From assembly GCF_031127905.1 (NCBI RefSeq), contig NZ_JARXIC010000003.1:153806-217805 (forward strand): a DNA stretch of 64,000 nt, written 5' to 3'. Of this stretch, positions 44,810 through 53,913 are shown one piece after another. The position numbers were made by a program, and so were the translations under genes. The stretch comes from Thalassobacterium sedimentorum (GTDB taxonomy: Bacteria > Verrucomicrobiota > Verrucomicrobiia > Opitutales > Coraliomargaritaceae). Every line of letters starts with the position of its first letter. Position 1 is the first letter of the stretch. Under the pieces are notes generated by a model. That model saw nothing but the letters and a program-made list of their open reading frames with translations, was not told the origin of the DNA and did no database searches.

Positions 44810-46021
44810 TTAATTGTGTTGGTAGATCACTTTCCCGGCGCGCACAGTTTGTAGCACGTCTTCGGGAGTGACACGGGTGAGCACAGACGCGACGAGGTGT
44901 GCACTTCGTCGCAGATGCGTTTGATTAAAATCTAAGACCGTAAAATTGGCGACACTTCCCAGCTCAAGTGCGCCCGGCAGTTCTTGTCCCCAGCGTGTTT
45001 TAGAGACATTGGAAGTGGCCATTTTTAAAATTTCTGCCGGATCGGGGCGCAGCGCATCACCATACTGGCTCTTGGCGAGCTTATAGGTAAAATCAAGTTC
45101 AGCCAACATGCTGGGACTGTTCAGTAGGCCATTATCAGTGCCTAACAATAGGTTCACGCCCGCATCCATTAATTTTGCTATAGGCGGTAGCGGCAGCCCA
45201 AGGTTCGCATTGGCACGTGGGTTCAACACCGCAGTGATTCCAGAATCTGCCAGCAATTGTATTTCGTCGTCATTGGCGACTGTTAGATGCACAATCAGAT
45301 CTGGTTGATACAACTCGATTGCTTGAATCAAATCCCCACGCTGCGTCCGCTGCAATGAAAGCTCACGGTAGCCCTCATTCTCCAAACAATGCACCGCACG
45401 CGCTTTGCCCATGGCATGGGTTAAATTGCGCACGCTTTGCCACGCGGGATCGGTCAGGTCGTTCATGGTACTCTCGGAGAAACCATCGGCGACTTCCAAC
45501 AGCGCACGTAGCTCATTCATCGCCGTAGCATCGAAATCGGCCGTATTGCGAGTCAGGGCTGCGAGATCAAAAGGTACACTATCGAACTGCCCAAGGATGA
45601 CTGAACGCACACCCGTGCGATCACTGGCTTCTCTTAAGCGTGTCGCGCCCTCGGCTCCCTGCTCTCGGAAATCAAAATGCGCCACCGTGCCACTGCATGC
45701 CATGTAGCTAAGCGCATCGCTAATAAAGTCTACATGCGACGCGCGATCCAACTTCGCAATCTCGCGATACTTGAAACCATCTGGCCGAAAGAAGCCCTCT
45801 TCCAAGGTCAAGCCAGTCGCGCCATCTGGAATAAAGCTGTCGCCCATGTGAGTATGCGCATTCACCAAGCCGGGAATGATCACAATCGCTCCATGCTCAA
45901 TGCGCTGCACCGGCTCGATGAGGTCCATCTCAACGATTCGATCCCCCTCCGCACGGAAAGACGCGCAACGCATCGGAGCCATTTCGGGTCCGTGAAAAAC
46001 AATACAATCCTGATAATGCAT
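44810..46021 (-). CDS. Amidohydrolase family protein
   Basis: 403 residues, cytoplasmic, no signal peptide. Features of the amidohydrolase superfamily: VIIPGLVNAHTHMGDSF (HxH metal site), VAHFDFREQG, AVHCLENEGYRE (His), LIVHLTVANDDEIQ (His), AVLNPRANANLGLPLPPIAK and GTDNGLLNSPSML (metal Asp). The pattern with TxxN and a closing RAGKVIYQHN is like the TrzN/AtzB or formimino-glutamate deiminase branches. Substrate unknown. It ends 1 bp before the creatininase-fold gene and begins 9 bp after the DUF2165 gene, in the middle of the left-arm operon. Confidence 0.85.
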   Translation of the reverse strand: MHYQDCIVFHGPEMAPMRCASFRAEGDRIVEMDLIEPVQRIEHGAIVIIPGLVNAHTHMGDSFIPDGATGLTLEEGFFRPDGFKYREIAKLDRASHVDFISDALSYMACSGTVAHFDFREQGAEGATRLREASDRTGVRSVILGQFDSVPFDLAALTRNTADFDATAMNELRALLEVADGFSESTMNDLTDPAWQSVRNLTHAMGKARAVHCLENEGYRELSLQRTQRGDLIQAIELYQPDLIVHLTVANDDEIQLLADSGITAVLNPRANANLGLPLPPIAKLMDAGVNLLLGTDNGLLNSPSMLAELDFTYKLAKSQYGDALRPDPAEILKMATSNVSKTRWGQELPGALELGSVANFTVLDFNQTHLRRSAHLVASVLTRVTPEDVLQTVRAGKVIYQHN

Positions 46022-46030
46022 GGCGCGTGC

Positions 46031-46537
46031 CTAGCTTTCTGACTCTTCCCCGAACTCGGGCAGATAAAGAAACAGCATGACGATGCCGATACAGGCAAAC
46101 ATGCGAAAGGCGGCGTCCTGCCCATTCCAGCTCGGAGATTGCCACATGGTAAACCACTCACCACCCACTGAAATAAATGCGATAAACCACTGTAACATGC
46201 TCAAAACCAAACCCGCGATCGCGAATTGCTTAGCACCTTCAAATTCGGCCTTAGTCCCCTTCAAGCGCTTGAATAACTGATAGCCGCCAAAGATACATAG
46301 GCCCATTGCGGATGCTTCCCAGAGAATGATTGAGAAATAAAAGATGGTATGAATCGCAGGCGAATCAATCGCACGCCACATCAGTTGATTCCCCTCAAAG
46401 ACAGTCGTCATGCCGAGCACATTCTCAACGAAGAGATAGTTGGATCCGTAGTCAGTAATATTATTAAGGACCACAAGGAATAGGAAGAACGCAACCGAGA
46501 GTACGAGCGCGATTTTAGATAGTCGAATCAGTATCAT
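46031..46537 (-). CDS. DUF2165 family membrane protein
   Basis: 168 residues with four predicted membrane helices (IALVLSVAFFLFLVVLNNIT, HTIFYFSIILWEASAMGLCI, FAIAGLVLSMLQWFIAF, AAFRMFACIGIVMLFLYLP). It keeps DUF2165 features: NNITDYGSNYLFVENVLGM, WRAID, and GGEWFTMWQSPSWNGQ. DUF2165 proteins are small integral membrane proteins without known function. In this operon a transport or anchoring role is possible. The ribosome site is AAGAGG, embedded in TGCTAAGAGG. Confidence 0.88.
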   Translation of the reverse strand: MILIRLSKIALVLSVAFFLFLVVLNNITDYGSNYLFVENVLGMTTVFEGNQLMWRAIDSPAIHTIFYFSIILWEASAMGLCIFGGYQLFKRLKGTKAEFEGAKQFAIAGLVLSMLQWFIAFISVGGEWFTMWQSPSWNGQDAAFRMFACIGIVMLFLYLPEFGEESES

Positions 46538-46608
46538 GCAGACCTCTTAGCAAAATCAAAGCCAAGTTCACATTCAGGCCGCGAAAGATAAAAAGTATAC
46601 CAAATGCA

Positions 46609-47880
46609 TCAGAGCTCATCGTATGCAGGCACACTGCTCGCATCTGAATGATAACCGATCAACTCGCGTGTTTGATTGGGGCGCGAGAGTAACTCATTAA
46701 AACTCTTCGCCGCGAAAGCAACCATTCGGGCATCCATGCCAACTGCAATTTTACCGTATTGAGAAAGCCCCATAATCGCAGCTGGTCCGGAAGTCACCAT
46801 CGCACAAGCTGCAGCGGGTTTTGTATCAAGATGAGCGATACGAATACTTTGCGTAAAGACTTCAAACATATCAAAATCACCCCATGCGTAAAAGGCGTCC
46901 CGCACATTATCGCTAGCGCAAGCCGTCGTCACACCGGCATCATGCAATTCATGTAAAAGTGTCACGCCGCGCCAGCGCGGCGTACCGCGGTGCCCCGTCT
47001 CCGTAGGGCGCCCTTGCAAATACAAATTACACAGTGGCAGCGAAATAATCTGCACTCCGGCTTCCCGCACCAGATCAATCGTGGATGCCGCACGCTCCGC
47101 ATCTTGCACGGCCAAACTACAAACATGGCCACAAGTGACAGGGTAAGGAAATTCTTTCTCCAAAACAATCTGAGCAATATGTCGCAAACACTCCGCCTCG
47201 GCATTGCCATTTTCATCCACATGTAAATCAACACCCACGCCCATCTCGGCTGCGAGATCGAAAAAGTAGCGCAACTGTTTATCCAAGTCCGGATTCATTT
47301 GCGGCATCCCTCCCAGCAGCGCGTTCGGATGCTTCAGCGTCCACTCCGCAATGCGCCGACCGGCAGGTTCCAGGTATGACTCGATCCCACACAGACTGAC
47401 TGTCTGTAAATCGATCCGGCCCGCCCACTCTTCGCGTAAGGTTTGCATGGCATCGTGACTGACCTCGCCCCAATCCAGCCCCGTATCGACATGGGTGCGT
47501 AGCGCCACGCTTCCGTGCGCCTCAGCACAGCGAAGCGCAAAAGTCCCGCGCCGATAGAGATCTTCGGCGGTCCAATTCTCCTTATCCTTACTGAGCAATT
47601 CAATCGCATCCCAGAACTCGCCACGCACATTAGGTGCACGAGCCCAGGTAAAGGCCTTATCAATATGCACGTGGGCATCCAAGAAGCCGGGCATCACAAT
47701 GCGCCCCTGCAAGTCATTCACCGAGGCTGCTTCACTGGCATGGCCTGAACCAGCGGGATCGACAGCTGTGATCAAGCCATCCTGCATACGGATATCACAA
47801 TCAACGAGTACACTTTCTCCTTGAGGAAAAGGTGAGAGACTGCGCGGAATACGCGCATTTTTTAAAATAATTTCAGTCAT
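46609..47880 (-). CDS. Cytosine deaminase-like amidohydrolase
   Basis: 423 residues of the cytosine deaminase branch of the amidohydrolases. Visible motifs are GFLDAHVHIDKAFTWAR (HxH and the typical DK), RTHVDTGLD, DLHVDENGNAEAECL, CGHVCSLA, and CASDNVRDAFYAWGDFDMFE with the metal Asp. This branch includes cytosine, isoguanine and creatinine deaminases. The exact substrate cannot be assigned. The gene begins 9 bp after the binding-protein gene and ends 71 bp before DUF2165 in the left-arm operon, so transport and deamination are directly coupled. Confidence 0.9.
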   Translation of the reverse strand: MTEIILKNARIPRSLSPFPQGESVLVDCDIRMQDGLITAVDPAGSGHASEAASVNDLQGRIVMPGFLDAHVHIDKAFTWARAPNVRGEFWDAIELLSKDKENWTAEDLYRRGTFALRCAEAHGSVALRTHVDTGLDWGEVSHDAMQTLREEWAGRIDLQTVSLCGIESYLEPAGRRIAEWTLKHPNALLGGMPQMNPDLDKQLRYFFDLAAEMGVGVDLHVDENGNAEAECLRHIAQIVLEKEFPYPVTCGHVCSLAVQDAERAASTIDLVREAGVQIISLPLCNLYLQGRPTETGHRGTPRWRGVTLLHELHDAGVTTACASDNVRDAFYAWGDFDMFEVFTQSIRIAHLDTKPAAACAMVTSGPAAIMGLSQYGKIAVGMDARMVAFAAKSFNELLSRPNQTRELIGYHSDASSVPAYDEL

Positions 47881-47889
47881 TGGGGATCA

Positions 47890-48906
47890 TTAAGGGAGGT
47901 ATTGTTGCACCAAGAGCGCATCGATATCGACTGCTTCTGGAATCAAATCATATTTCAACAAGTGCGCTTGGCCTGCCTTCAAGACTTCGGGGTCCATTGG
48001 ACGGAATAAGGCTCCTGGCTCAGGCACCATCAACTCCTCAACTTTTGCCAGCGAACGAATCTGATAGTCACGCTCGAGCTTTGGATTATACTTCGAAAGA
48101 ATCAAATCAATCGTGGCTTCCTGATGCGCGAAGGCATATTCCCATCCGCGCTTGGTCGCGGCTAAAAAATCTGCCACAACTTGCGGATGCTCCGTAGCCG
48201 TCAGTCCGGAGGTGTACATCACTTGCGAATACGCACGGTAGCCATAGTCACGCGCCAGAAAAACCCCCGCACGATCGCCGACCATTTGCTCCAGTTTCAC
48301 AAACTCATCGATATAGTAACATTGCAACGCATCGGCCTTACCATCTAAGAGCTGCTGAGGATCATAGCTAGCGGCAAAAGTCTCCAGCCCACTGGCATCC
48401 ACCCCTTGCTGCTCCAGCAGCAGAGCGATGACTCGCGCACCATCGGCATGAATGCCCACGCGCACGTTGACCAAATCCTCAAAGGATTCGATGGGCCCCT
48501 CTTTCAAATACATCCAGCCCATCGGACTATCTTGAAACATCGCACCGATCGCAACCGCATCCGCCCCTTCGGCAACTTTGCCGATCAGCACATTGCTCTC
48601 GGTCGAACCGAAGCTAAAGACTGGCTCACGCGTATCGCCCAGCTTAATCTCGTCCGCGCCGACACCTGGCAGGATACTGACCTCGAAGCCAACATCGGCA
48701 TAATACCCCTGCTCGACCGCCTGAAACAGGCCTGCAAACTGTGCATTATAAATCCAGTCCAACTGCACGCGTACCGGTGTTAATTCAGAGACTGAAGCAA
48801 CTGCGGGGCTGTTGGCGCTTTTTTCAGAAGAGGCGCAACTACAAAAAAGTGAAGTGCTCAACGCAAGCGCGGCACCGAAAAATTCAAATTTATTAATTGG
48901 GAACAT
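47890..48906 (-). CDS. NMT1/THI5-like ABC substrate-binding lipoprotein
   Basis: 338 residues. A lipoprotein-like signal (ALSTSLFCSCASSEK) precedes the mature domain. The NMT1/THI5 (SsuA/ThiY) pattern is clear: VRVQLDWIYNAQFAGLFQAV, GYYADVGFEVSILPG, FSFGSTESNVLIGKVAEGAD, DLVNVRVGIHADG, DGKADALQCYYIDEF and EHPQVVADFLAATKRGWEYA. The family binds aminopyrimidines, sulfonates, taurine and similar ligands. It overlaps the cytochrome c gene by 14 bp and precedes the cytosine deaminase-like gene. It lacks its own permease and may share the one at 53138-54732. Confidence 0.9.
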   Translation of the reverse strand: MFPINKFEFFGAALALSTSLFCSCASSEKSANSPAVASVSELTPVRVQLDWIYNAQFAGLFQAVEQGYYADVGFEVSILPGVGADEIKLGDTREPVFSFGSTESNVLIGKVAEGADAVAIGAMFQDSPMGWMYLKEGPIESFEDLVNVRVGIHADGARVIALLLEQQGVDASGLETFAASYDPQQLLDGKADALQCYYIDEFVKLEQMVGDRAGVFLARDYGYRAYSQVMYTSGLTATEHPQVVADFLAATKRGWEYAFAHQEATIDLILSKYNPKLERDYQIRSLAKVEELMVPEPGALFRPMDPEVLKAGQAHLLKYDLIPEAVDIDALLVQQYLP

Positions 48907-49765
48907 GGGTCAGGAATTGGCGGATTTGCTCAATGGTTTCATCGCTATAGTGGGGATGCTTCGGCATTTTTGAATCTGGCATCGTCACTTGAGGGTCTTT
49001 CACAAAGTCGTGAAAATATTGTTTATTATATTTCGCGTGCATCGAAACAATTTTTACAATTCGATTAGAAAGGTTACCACCGGGCCCCACAGGATCCCAG
49101 GAATGGCAGCTCATGCAATTATTCATCCAGATCTCACGACCCGCTTGCGCGTTCGCATCCATCGTGTCGAAGGGCGCCTCAAACAAGGGCCCGACTAAAC
49201 TCTCCTGACTCCCCAGCTTGAGCTTATACACACCGAATGGCCGCTTATTCGCAGGGTCGAGAATCTCCTCCGACCCCGCAGTCAACTGTTTCGCAAAAGT
49301 AATATAAAATGGGCCCATATCGGGAGTGCCTTCCAGTTGCATATCCCCCCGCTCATTCCCCTCTAAGTCCAGTACAACATAAGGATCATACTCAGCAATA
49401 AACTCAGATGTATAATAAGATATGTATCCATCGTAACAATACGCAAATGCTGCATCAAACTCTGGATACGCATCAAGTATAGCTGCGAGCGGCAAGACCG
49501 TGCATTGAATAGTCTTCTTTAAATATGGGATATAAACAGCTTCAGTCTTCACCCCCATATCATAGAGCGCATCCCGCTGTATGACAAAATCCTGCGCAGG
49601 GTCACTGGCTAATTCCACAATTAAATCACCAGTCAGATCAGCCTTATCAACATAAGCGGCCTGCACACTGACAGGCAACAGCAACACAAGCAGCGACGGC
49701 AACAGTAGTGGAAAAACGAATGCACGTACACGCCGCAATCGATTAAATAGATGAATAGATAGCAT
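48893..49765 (-). CDS. Periplasmic c-type cytochrome with Moco-oxidoreductase-like domain
   Basis: 290 residues from the ATG chosen (MLSIHLFN), which gives a clean signal peptide (FVFPLLLPSLLVLLLPVSVQA). In-frame ATGs up to 49882 are possible but would leave only 21 bp to the divergent gene. The mature N-terminal half (about 40-190) resembles the ligand domain of sulfite-oxidase-like or related Moco proteins (IQRDALYDMGVKTE, LPLAAILDAYP, YVVLDLEGN), though without a clear cofactor Cys. The C-terminal part is a class I cytochrome c with the heme motif CMSCH and axial Met in MPDSKMPKHP. A likely electron acceptor for a periplasmic step of the pathway. Confidence 0.78.
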   Translation of the reverse strand: MLSIHLFNRLRRVRAFVFPLLLPSLLVLLLPVSVQAAYVDKADLTGDLIVELASDPAQDFVIQRDALYDMGVKTEAVYIPYLKKTIQCTVLPLAAILDAYPEFDAAFAYCYDGYISYYTSEFIAEYDPYVVLDLEGNERGDMQLEGTPDMGPFYITFAKQLTAGSEEILDPANKRPFGVYKLKLGSQESLVGPLFEAPFDTMDANAQAGREIWMNNCMSCHSWDPVGPGGNLSNRIVKIVSMHAKYNKQYFHDFVKDPQVTMPDSKMPKHPHYSDETIEQIRQFLTHVPN

Positions 49766-49903
49766 GCCACCGCTTAGCATAGTGCATACCAGCGCACCGC
49801 AGAAATTCATTTTTATCCGAGCGATTCGCATCCGACAAAACCACAATATAAAAAAATCGAGCGCAGTGCACCCGAATGGCAATGATTATGCTAAGAGCAC
49901 AGA
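49766..49903. promoter_or_regulatory. Divergent promoter region of the catabolic island
   Basis: 138 bp between the two outward-reading arms. It must carry promoters for both. An inverted pair of the 9-mer TATGCTAAG is present: CTTAGCATA at 49773-49781 and TATGCTAAG at 49887-49895, each about 8 bp upstream of the start codon it faces. TGCTAAG also precedes the DUF2165 start and occurs in the leader of the TonB receptor gene. It may be an operator or a shared ribosome-site context. Confidence 0.45.
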
Positions 49904-51313
49904 ATGACAATTGATTCGACACCAATAACCAGTACCTCAGTCACGACTGAAAACCTAGAAGCGCTGCAAGCGATTCTAGGTGAAGACCAAGTAATTACCG
50001 GCAAAAAGACCGAAAAATACTCGAAGGACTTCTACTGGTATTCCCCCGTATTAAAGGAGATGCTTGAAGACAAGCGAGCTGAAGTGGCCTTGCTGGTCAA
50101 AAGCAAAGAGCAACTGAAAGAGGCAGTCGCCTACCTCTATGAGCACAACATTCCACTCGTCGTACGCGGCGGTGGCTCCGGCAACTACGGCCAATTAATC
50201 CCACTCTACGGCGGCGCGGTCATCGACATCTCGGGCATGAATACCATCTTCAGTGTAGATGGCGTCGTGCATGCAGAAGTGGGCGCGACCATTCGCAAGA
50301 TCGAGATCGCGGCCCGCGAAAAAGGCTACGAAATGCCCTGCATGCCATCGACCTGGATCATCAGTACCATCGGTGGCTTCCTCTGTGGAGGCTCGGGGGG
50401 TATCGGTTCGATCAGGAACGGCGGCATCGCCTATAAGGACAATGTAAAATCGGTCACAATCATGACAATGGAAGCCGAGCCAAAGTTTATTAAGCTGGAA
50501 GAGCGCGATGCCATTAAAGCGCTCCATACCTATGGCACCACTGGCATCATGGTCGAAGTTGAAATGCGCCTAGCACAAGCGTTCCCATGGGAGCAGCTAA
50601 TCTTCGTGCACGACGACTGGCAGGAACTGCTCGACTGGTCCTACGAAGTTGCCTGCGACGACAGCATTCCGAAGCGCTTGGTATCCGTATTCGAAAATCC
50701 GATCTCCAATTTCTTCAAACCACTCAGAAAGCATATACCTGCGGACAAGCACACCACCTTCTTCATGGTGGACGAAGCATGCGCGGAAAAAGTTATCGCA
50801 TCGGCCAAGGCAGCGGGCATTGAACATGTTTTCTCCAAGCCATTTGGCAGTCCACCCAAGCCACCATTTATCACCGACTACACATGGAACCATACCACAC
50901 TCTGGGCGATTAAAGCCGACCCGAGCATCACCTATTTGCAGTGCGGGTTTGGCGAGGACTTCAATGGCAACTTCAAGAAGCTGAAAGATAAATACGGCGA
51001 CGAAGTATTGATACACATTGAAATGACACTCGGTAATTCAAAATTCAGAACAGAAAAGCCGGGCGTTTCCATCGGGGGCATTCCATTGATTCGCTACACA
51101 ACTGAAGAACGACTCAACGAAATCATCGCCTTCTGTGAATCCATTGGTGTGGCTGTGGCCAATCCACACACCTACACGATGGAAGGAGGCGGCGCACATC
51201 CCGACCTATCGGAAAAGCAAGCGCTGAAAGATCTCGCCGATCCCAAGGGTCTAATGAACCCAGGCAAGATGGCCTCATACAAACATAACCCACTCGCGAC
51301 TGCAGAAGTTTAA
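49904..51313 (+). CDS. FAD-binding oxidoreductase (PCMH type), copy 1
   Basis: 469 residues without signal peptide. A PCMH-type FAD-binding domain occupies about residues 55-230: HNIPLVVRGGGSGNYGQLIP (FAD pyrophosphate loop), GAVIDISGMNTI, CMPSTWIISTIGGFLCGGSG with GGIGSIRNGGIAYKDNVKS. The C-terminal half is a FAD-linked oxidase cap ending in LADPKGLMNPGKMASY. Members of this vanillyl-alcohol oxidase class oxidise alcohols, amines or hydroxy acids. A second copy is at 55782-57170. No His or Cys for covalent FAD is evident. First gene of the right arm, facing the cytochrome c gene. Confidence 0.88.
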   Translation: MTIDSTPITSTSVTTENLEALQAILGEDQVITGKKTEKYSKDFYWYSPVLKEMLEDKRAEVALLVKSKEQLKEAVAYLYEHNIPLVVRGGGSGNYGQLIPLYGGAVIDISGMNTIFSVDGVVHAEVGATIRKIEIAAREKGYEMPCMPSTWIISTIGGFLCGGSGGIGSIRNGGIAYKDNVKSVTIMTMEAEPKFIKLEERDAIKALHTYGTTGIMVEVEMRLAQAFPWEQLIFVHDDWQELLDWSYEVACDDSIPKRLVSVFENPISNFFKPLRKHIPADKHTTFFMVDEACAEKVIASAKAAGIEHVFSKPFGSPPKPPFITDYTWNHTTLWAIKADPSITYLQCGFGEDFNGNFKKLKDKYGDEVLIHIEMTLGNSKFRTEKPGVSIGGIPLIRYTTEERLNEIIAFCESIGVAVANPHTYTMEGGGAHPDLSEKQALKDLADPKGLMNPGKMASYKHNPLATAEV

Positions 51314-51429
51314 ACATCAATCGCCTGGCAGTGCTGGCTTCTCCCTACCAGCTCAGAATGCAGCACCGCCGATAACGATGTCAGTAAGCAAACTACCCTG
51401 AAGCACACAGCTTCATAACGACCACGGCA

Positions 51430-51453
51430 CAGGGCCTGCATTCGCAGGCCCTG
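51430..51453. other. Perfect 10-bp hairpin before the CocE-type gene
   Basis: CAGGGCCTGC (51430-51439) and GCAGGCCCTG (51444-51453) form a 10-bp GC-rich stem with the loop ATTC, 15 bases before the next ATG. No T run follows, so it may be a weak terminator, an RNA processing or stability element, or a translational control site inside the operon. Confidence 0.6.
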
Positions 51454-51468
51454 GCCGATCTATTTAAA

Positions 51469-53121
51469 ATGAATTCACAAGACTACGACGTCTCGGTGGA
51501 GCGCAATGTAAGTATGGTGCTATCCGATGGCACTCAACTTAGCAGCGACATCTACCGAGTCCCCAGTGAGCAGGCGCAACCAGTATTGTTAATGCGTCAG
51601 CCCTACGGACGCGAGATTGCATCCACTGTTGTATATGCACAACCTGAATACTTTGCACGAGCCGGGTTTATTGTCGTCATTCAAGACGTCCGCGGCCGTG
51701 GAGAATCCGAAGGCGACTTCTACACCTTTCGCAACGAAGCAGCCGATGGCCGCGAGACGATTGAATGGGCCGCTCAACTAGACGGCGCCGACGGCCGGGT
51801 ATGCATGTATGGCTTTTCCTATCAGGCATACACGCAGCTGGCGGTGCTAAAGGATAAGCCGAAGGCCTTGGTGGCCATCGCCCCCCACATGGCTGCAGCA
51901 GATCTCTACAATGGCTGGTTCTACAGAAACGGCATCCTGCGCCTGGCCACGACACTCAGCTGGGGCAACCAAATGCTACGCGAAGACGCATGGCGCCGCG
52001 GAGCGACGGAGAGCGCAGCTGCACTGGAAAAGTCTTACAGCAACTTTAAAGAGCTCACGCAGCAGTTTCCACTCGCCAGCGCCGAACCGCTCAGCGCCGA
52101 CGACATCCCTAGCTATGCCGTCGATTGGATGGCTCACACAGAAAACGACGATTACTGGCAAGCTCTCGACTGCACCCAGGCGCTCGCCGAGTCAGAAGTC
52201 GCCGTCTTCCATCTAGCCGGTTACTACGACTTCTACTCTGAAGGCAGCACACTCGCCTACCAATGCAGGAAAGACAGCTCCAAGGACTTCTTTCTCTTTG
52301 GCCCATGGAAACACATCCCGTGGGAACGATGGATGAATGGGCGCGACTTTGGTGACGCTCTACGCATCGACACAGACGCCATGCTGGTCGAATTCTTCAA
52401 CGCACAACTTGGCCGCGGCGACGCCAAGCACCAAGGGGTTCAATATTTTGTGCTCGGCAAAAACTGCTGGCAAACCGCTTCTCACTGGCCGCCGAATAGC
52501 AGTAGCATCGACTACCACCTAAGCTCAGGTGGCAATGCGAATAGTAGCTTTGGCGATGGACAACTGCTCGCAGAAGCCGCCTCAGACTCACCCTCCGACC
52601 ATTTCGCCTACGACCCTGAAGTGCCAGTGACCGCCCCTGGTGGCTTCATCCCAGTCTGGGGCCCGGTAGATTTAAAGGCGCAGCAACAAGGTAACAACAT
52701 CCTCGTCTACGATAGCGCCCCCTTCACCCGCGAACAAACAATCGTCGGACACGCCGAACTGGAGCTCAGTGTCGGCACAACCGCCGAGGCCACCGACTTC
52801 GTCGCGCGTCTCTCTTGGCTACGCCCCGATGGCAGCGCCACCTTCCTCTGTATGGCCGCGGCAGCAACCAATCCTATAGCAATCGGCGACAATGATGTTT
52901 ACAAGTTAAAGCTGAAGTTCGATGCCACCGCAGTCTGCATTCCCACAGGCGATCAACTGCGCCTCGACATCGCCAGTTCGGCCTTCCCACTCATCGCACG
53001 CCATCCCAACACCAAAGCAGATCGCTTAGGCCTGCTCAATCAAAGCCAATTTAAGCGCGCCCGACAAACAGTCTACCACGACACGGTGCGCCCCTCGCGG
53101 CTCAAACTTCCAACCCTGTGA
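51469..53121 (+). CDS. CocE/NonD family hydrolase
   Basis: 550 residues of the CocE/X-Pro dipeptidyl peptidase (S15) type with no signal peptide. The alpha/beta hydrolase core shows DVRGRGESEGDFYTFRNEAA, the nucleophile in GFSYQAYTQL (the family has GxSYxG, here the last Gly is Ala), the Asp in YYDFYSEGSTLAY, and His in FGPWKHIPWERWM. A C-terminal jelly-roll (LELSVGTTAEATDFVARLSW) follows. Such enzymes cleave esters, amides and acyl compounds. It lies between the FAD protein and the ABC transporter, so a role in hydrolysing the imported compound is likely. Confidence 0.88.
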   Translation: MNSQDYDVSVERNVSMVLSDGTQLSSDIYRVPSEQAQPVLLMRQPYGREIASTVVYAQPEYFARAGFIVVIQDVRGRGESEGDFYTFRNEAADGRETIEWAAQLDGADGRVCMYGFSYQAYTQLAVLKDKPKALVAIAPHMAAADLYNGWFYRNGILRLATTLSWGNQMLREDAWRRGATESAAALEKSYSNFKELTQQFPLASAEPLSADDIPSYAVDWMAHTENDDYWQALDCTQALAESEVAVFHLAGYYDFYSEGSTLAYQCRKDSSKDFFLFGPWKHIPWERWMNGRDFGDALRIDTDAMLVEFFNAQLGRGDAKHQGVQYFVLGKNCWQTASHWPPNSSSIDYHLSSGGNANSSFGDGQLLAEAASDSPSDHFAYDPEVPVTAPGGFIPVWGPVDLKAQQQGNNILVYDSAPFTREQTIVGHAELELSVGTTAEATDFVARLSWLRPDGSATFLCMAAAATNPIAIGDNDVYKLKLKFDATAVCIPTGDQLRLDIASSAFPLIARHPNTKADRLGLLNQSQFKRARQTVYHDTVRPSRLKLPTL

Positions 53122-53137
53122 ATGACGCGTCCTCTCT

Positions 53138-53905
53138 ATGACTACCAAAAGTAATAACATTCCAATGGTCCAATTGACCCAAGCCCACAAGCGGTTTGGT
53201 GAGACGACCGTATTGGAAGACATCAATTTTCAAGCATCCAAAGGCGAGTTCATTAGTTTGGTCGGGCCCAGCGGTTGCGGCAAATCTACCTTGCTCAAAA
53301 TCATTGCCGGCCTCCACTCCCTCAGCGAAGGCGAAGTCGTGGTCGATGGAATGAATCCTAAAAATGCCCGCGAGGAAATGGCCTTCATTTTCCAGGAAGC
53401 CAACCTCTTGCCCTGGAAACGCGTGCAGCAAAATACAGAATTGCCACTCAAACTTCGGGGCGAATCAACAGAGCGCCGAGTAGAGACTGCACGCAAGATG
53501 CTGGAGCTGGTCAATCTCTCACACGCCCTGGACAAATTCCCATGGCAGCTCTCCGGCGGCATGCGGATGCGTGTCTCCATTGCACGAGCGCTTACCTTAG
53601 CACCGCGCGTGCTCTTGCTCGACGAACCATTTGGCGCTCTCGATGAGATGACGCGCGACAATCTAAACGAAGACTTACTGCGCATTCACGCACGTGATCA
53701 ATGGACCGCATTCTTCGTCACACACTCAGCCGCTGAAGCGGTGTTCCTATCCAATAAAGTCGTCGTACTTTCCGCAAATCCAGGACGCATCTCTCAGGTG
53801 ATCGAAATCGATTTGCCCAAAGAAAGAAACGCAGAACTACGCGAAGACCCTGCCTATCTCAACTACGTGGCGAAGGTCTCTAATGCCATCCGAACCGTAC
53901 ACTAA
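53138..53905 (+). CDS. ABC transporter ATP-binding protein (SsuB/TauB/ThiZ type)
   Basis: 255 residues with all ABC motifs: Walker A GPSGCGKST (about residues 44-52), Q-loop FIFQEANLLPW, signature LSGGMRMRVSIARAL, Walker B VLLLDEPFGALD and the H-loop FVTHSAAEA. The sequence is of the nitrate/sulfonate/taurine group, which also includes pyrimidine importers. It is followed by a permease after 8 bp and a binding protein, completing one importer. Confidence 0.95.
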   Translation: MTTKSNNIPMVQLTQAHKRFGETTVLEDINFQASKGEFISLVGPSGCGKSTLLKIIAGLHSLSEGEVVVDGMNPKNAREEMAFIFQEANLLPWKRVQQNTELPLKLRGESTERRVETARKMLELVNLSHALDKFPWQLSGGMRMRVSIARALTLAPRVLLLDEPFGALDEMTRDNLNEDLLRIHARDQWTAFFVTHSAAEAVFLSNKVVVLSANPGRISQVIEIDLPKERNAELREDPAYLNYVAKVSNAIRTVH

Positions 53906-53913
53906 AAAACATC

